From positions 124,001 through 188,000 of the forward strand of contig NZ_WKJO01000002.1 in the NCBI RefSeq assembly GCF_009674605.1: a stretch of DNA of 64,000 nucleotides. Direction: 5' to 3'. Positions 63,433 to 64,000 of the stretch are shown one piece after another. Numbering within the stretch: the stretch's first letter is position 1; every line of letters begins with the position of its first letter. Source of the DNA: Haloferax litoreum. Its GTDB lineage: Archaea; Halobacteriota; Halobacteria; Halobacteriales; Haloferacaceae. Position numbers and translations under genes: made by a program. Under the pieces are notes generated by a model that was not told where the DNA came from, did not search any database, and saw only the letters and a list, made by a program, of their open reading frames with translations.

Positions 63433-64000
63433 ATGAACCGACGTACTCGACGTGTGTTCCTGCAGTGGTGTGCCGCGAGCGGTATCGCCGTAACTACTGG
63501 TTGTGCGGCCATCAATCTCCAGCCACCTACTGAAGACGACGAGAGTACCGAGACGACCGGCCCACCGACAACGACCAAGGGTGGTACCCCGACGCCAACC
63601 ACGACACCCGAAACTGACGTGAATTCATCCCTCGACCTCGACAGCGACGCCCCAGTCAGCGTCCGTGGGGCCATCTACATCCCTGCACGAGCGTTTAATT
63701 TCTACCAGATGTGGCGCGACTACGACCCTGCTGTCACCGAGCGTGACCTCGGGTACGCCACACGACTTAACCTGAATGCGATTCGGACGTGGGGAAGCTA
63801 CGAGTTCTGGCGAGAGGACCCCGCAGCGTTCGAGACGGCGTTCGAAGACTTCCTCCAGACGAGCGACGACTACGGAATCAAGCCCCTCGTCGGTCTGTTC
63901 GAGGGAATCGGAGACGAACCCACGAGAGAGAACCTCACCGACGACGACCTGATGACGGCGACCGGTGTCGCGTCGCCATCGAAGGAGATTCTACAGTCGA
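63433..64000 (+). CDS. Tat-exported GH5-like protein, N-terminal part (runs off the window)
   Basis: The frame opens at ATG 63433 and is open to the window end (about 189 residues seen). A Tat signal NRRTRRVFLQWCAASGIAVT and a lipobox TGC are followed by a Thr/Pro-rich linker and a barrel start IYIPARAFNFYQMWRDYDPA, LNAIRTWGSYEFWRED and GIKPLVGLFEGI. It is a paralogue of the enzyme at 33352 (IRGANYFPSTAWNAYQTW / VRGAIYIPARAFNFYQMW). The catalytic residues lie beyond the window. The protein is a probable extracellular polysaccharide or oligosaccharide hydrolase. Confidence 0.75.
   Translation, partial: MNRRTRRVFLQWCAASGIAVTTGCAAINLQPPTEDDESTETTGPPTTTKGGTPTPTTTPETDVNSSLDLDSDAPVSVRGAIYIPARAFNFYQMWRDYDPAVTERDLGYATRLNLNAIRTWGSYEFWREDPAAFETAFEDFLQTSDDYGIKPLVGLFEGIGDEPTRENLTDDDLMTATGVASPSKEILQS

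Noticed and set aside
1-64000. CRISPR arrays, tRNA and rRNA genes.
   Set aside because: No regularly spaced identical repeats and no tRNA-like arm pattern or rRNA sequence were seen on either strand. The hairpin repeats are too diverged and too far apart to be CRISPR.

Overview
The window reads as chromosome or large secondary replicon of a halophilic archaeon (class Halobacteria). Proteins are strongly acidic, many genes start leaderless behind a TATA box about 24-30 bases upstream, exported proteins carry twin-arginine (Tat) signals, and families almost confined to haloarchaea occur: DUF7344-type and membrane-anchored winged-helix regulators, a Bat-type HTH regulator, a HalOD1 domain, APC permeases fused to UspA domains, a BGTF-like surface protein and HicB-before-HicA. 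The order Haloferacales is a guess. No rRNA, tRNA or CRISPR array was seen.

Layout. 0.2-11.4 kb: AI-2E-type permease, SPFH/stomatin protein, a TPP enzyme/aldehyde dehydrogenase pair, small membrane and regulatory proteins, a multi-CBS protein and an SLC13 permease with RCK-C domains. 11.5-15.8 kb: gene-poor, with an IS5-type transposase remnant, coding debris, a cluster of TACACCC/GGGTGTA dyads resembling replication-initiator or repressor sites, and three small unknown genes. 15.9-19.9 kb: rhodanese-MBL protein, HAD hydrolase, RNase HI, MFS permease. 20.2-26.9 kb: a six-gene minus-strand operon whose genes touch or overlap, joining a complete CUT1-type ABC importer to a family III CoA-transferase and a LeuA/homocitrate-synthase-like enzyme, preceded by a Bat-type regulator and a TATA-plus-palindrome promoter. 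28-34.5 kb: MFS permease, CurA-type reductase, APC-UspA permease, Tat-exported GH5-like enzyme.

34.8-37.3 kb: two tandem Tat-lipoprotein beta-propeller proteins. 37.5-40.2 kb: four short genes or gene pairs (cytidine deaminase, YdeI-like, small membrane protein, HicBA) separated by copies of an imperfect hairpin repeat that also brackets a gene at 13.4-14.3 kb. 41-45 kb: exported subtilase, membrane-anchored ArsR-like regulator, surface glycoprotein-like protein. 45.2-51.6 kb: XapX protein, exported cyclophilin, PAS-GAF histidine kinase, NosD-like beta-helix protein, amidase, ASCH protein. 51.7-55.7 kb: a transport unit (small ORF, UspA, APC-UspA permease) divergent from an Lrp-RCK_C regulator, with a 21-bp sequence repeated at exactly 30-bp spacing between them. 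55.7-64 kb: NAD epimerase, CBS protein, HalOD1 protein, Na/Pi-type transporter, copper P-type ATPase and HMA chaperone, HbpS/GlcG protein, and the start of a second GH5-like enzyme cut by the window edge.

The gene content is mostly accessory: solute import, stress proteins, metal export, secreted hydrolases and regulators, with transposon debris. The best candidates for something new are the gene-punctuating hairpin repeats, the ABC/CoA-transferase/LeuA-like operon with its palindromic promoter, the dyad cluster near 12.4-12.7 kb, and the 30-bp-spaced direct repeats controlling the APC-UspA unit. All assignments rest on reading motifs by eye; no database search was run.
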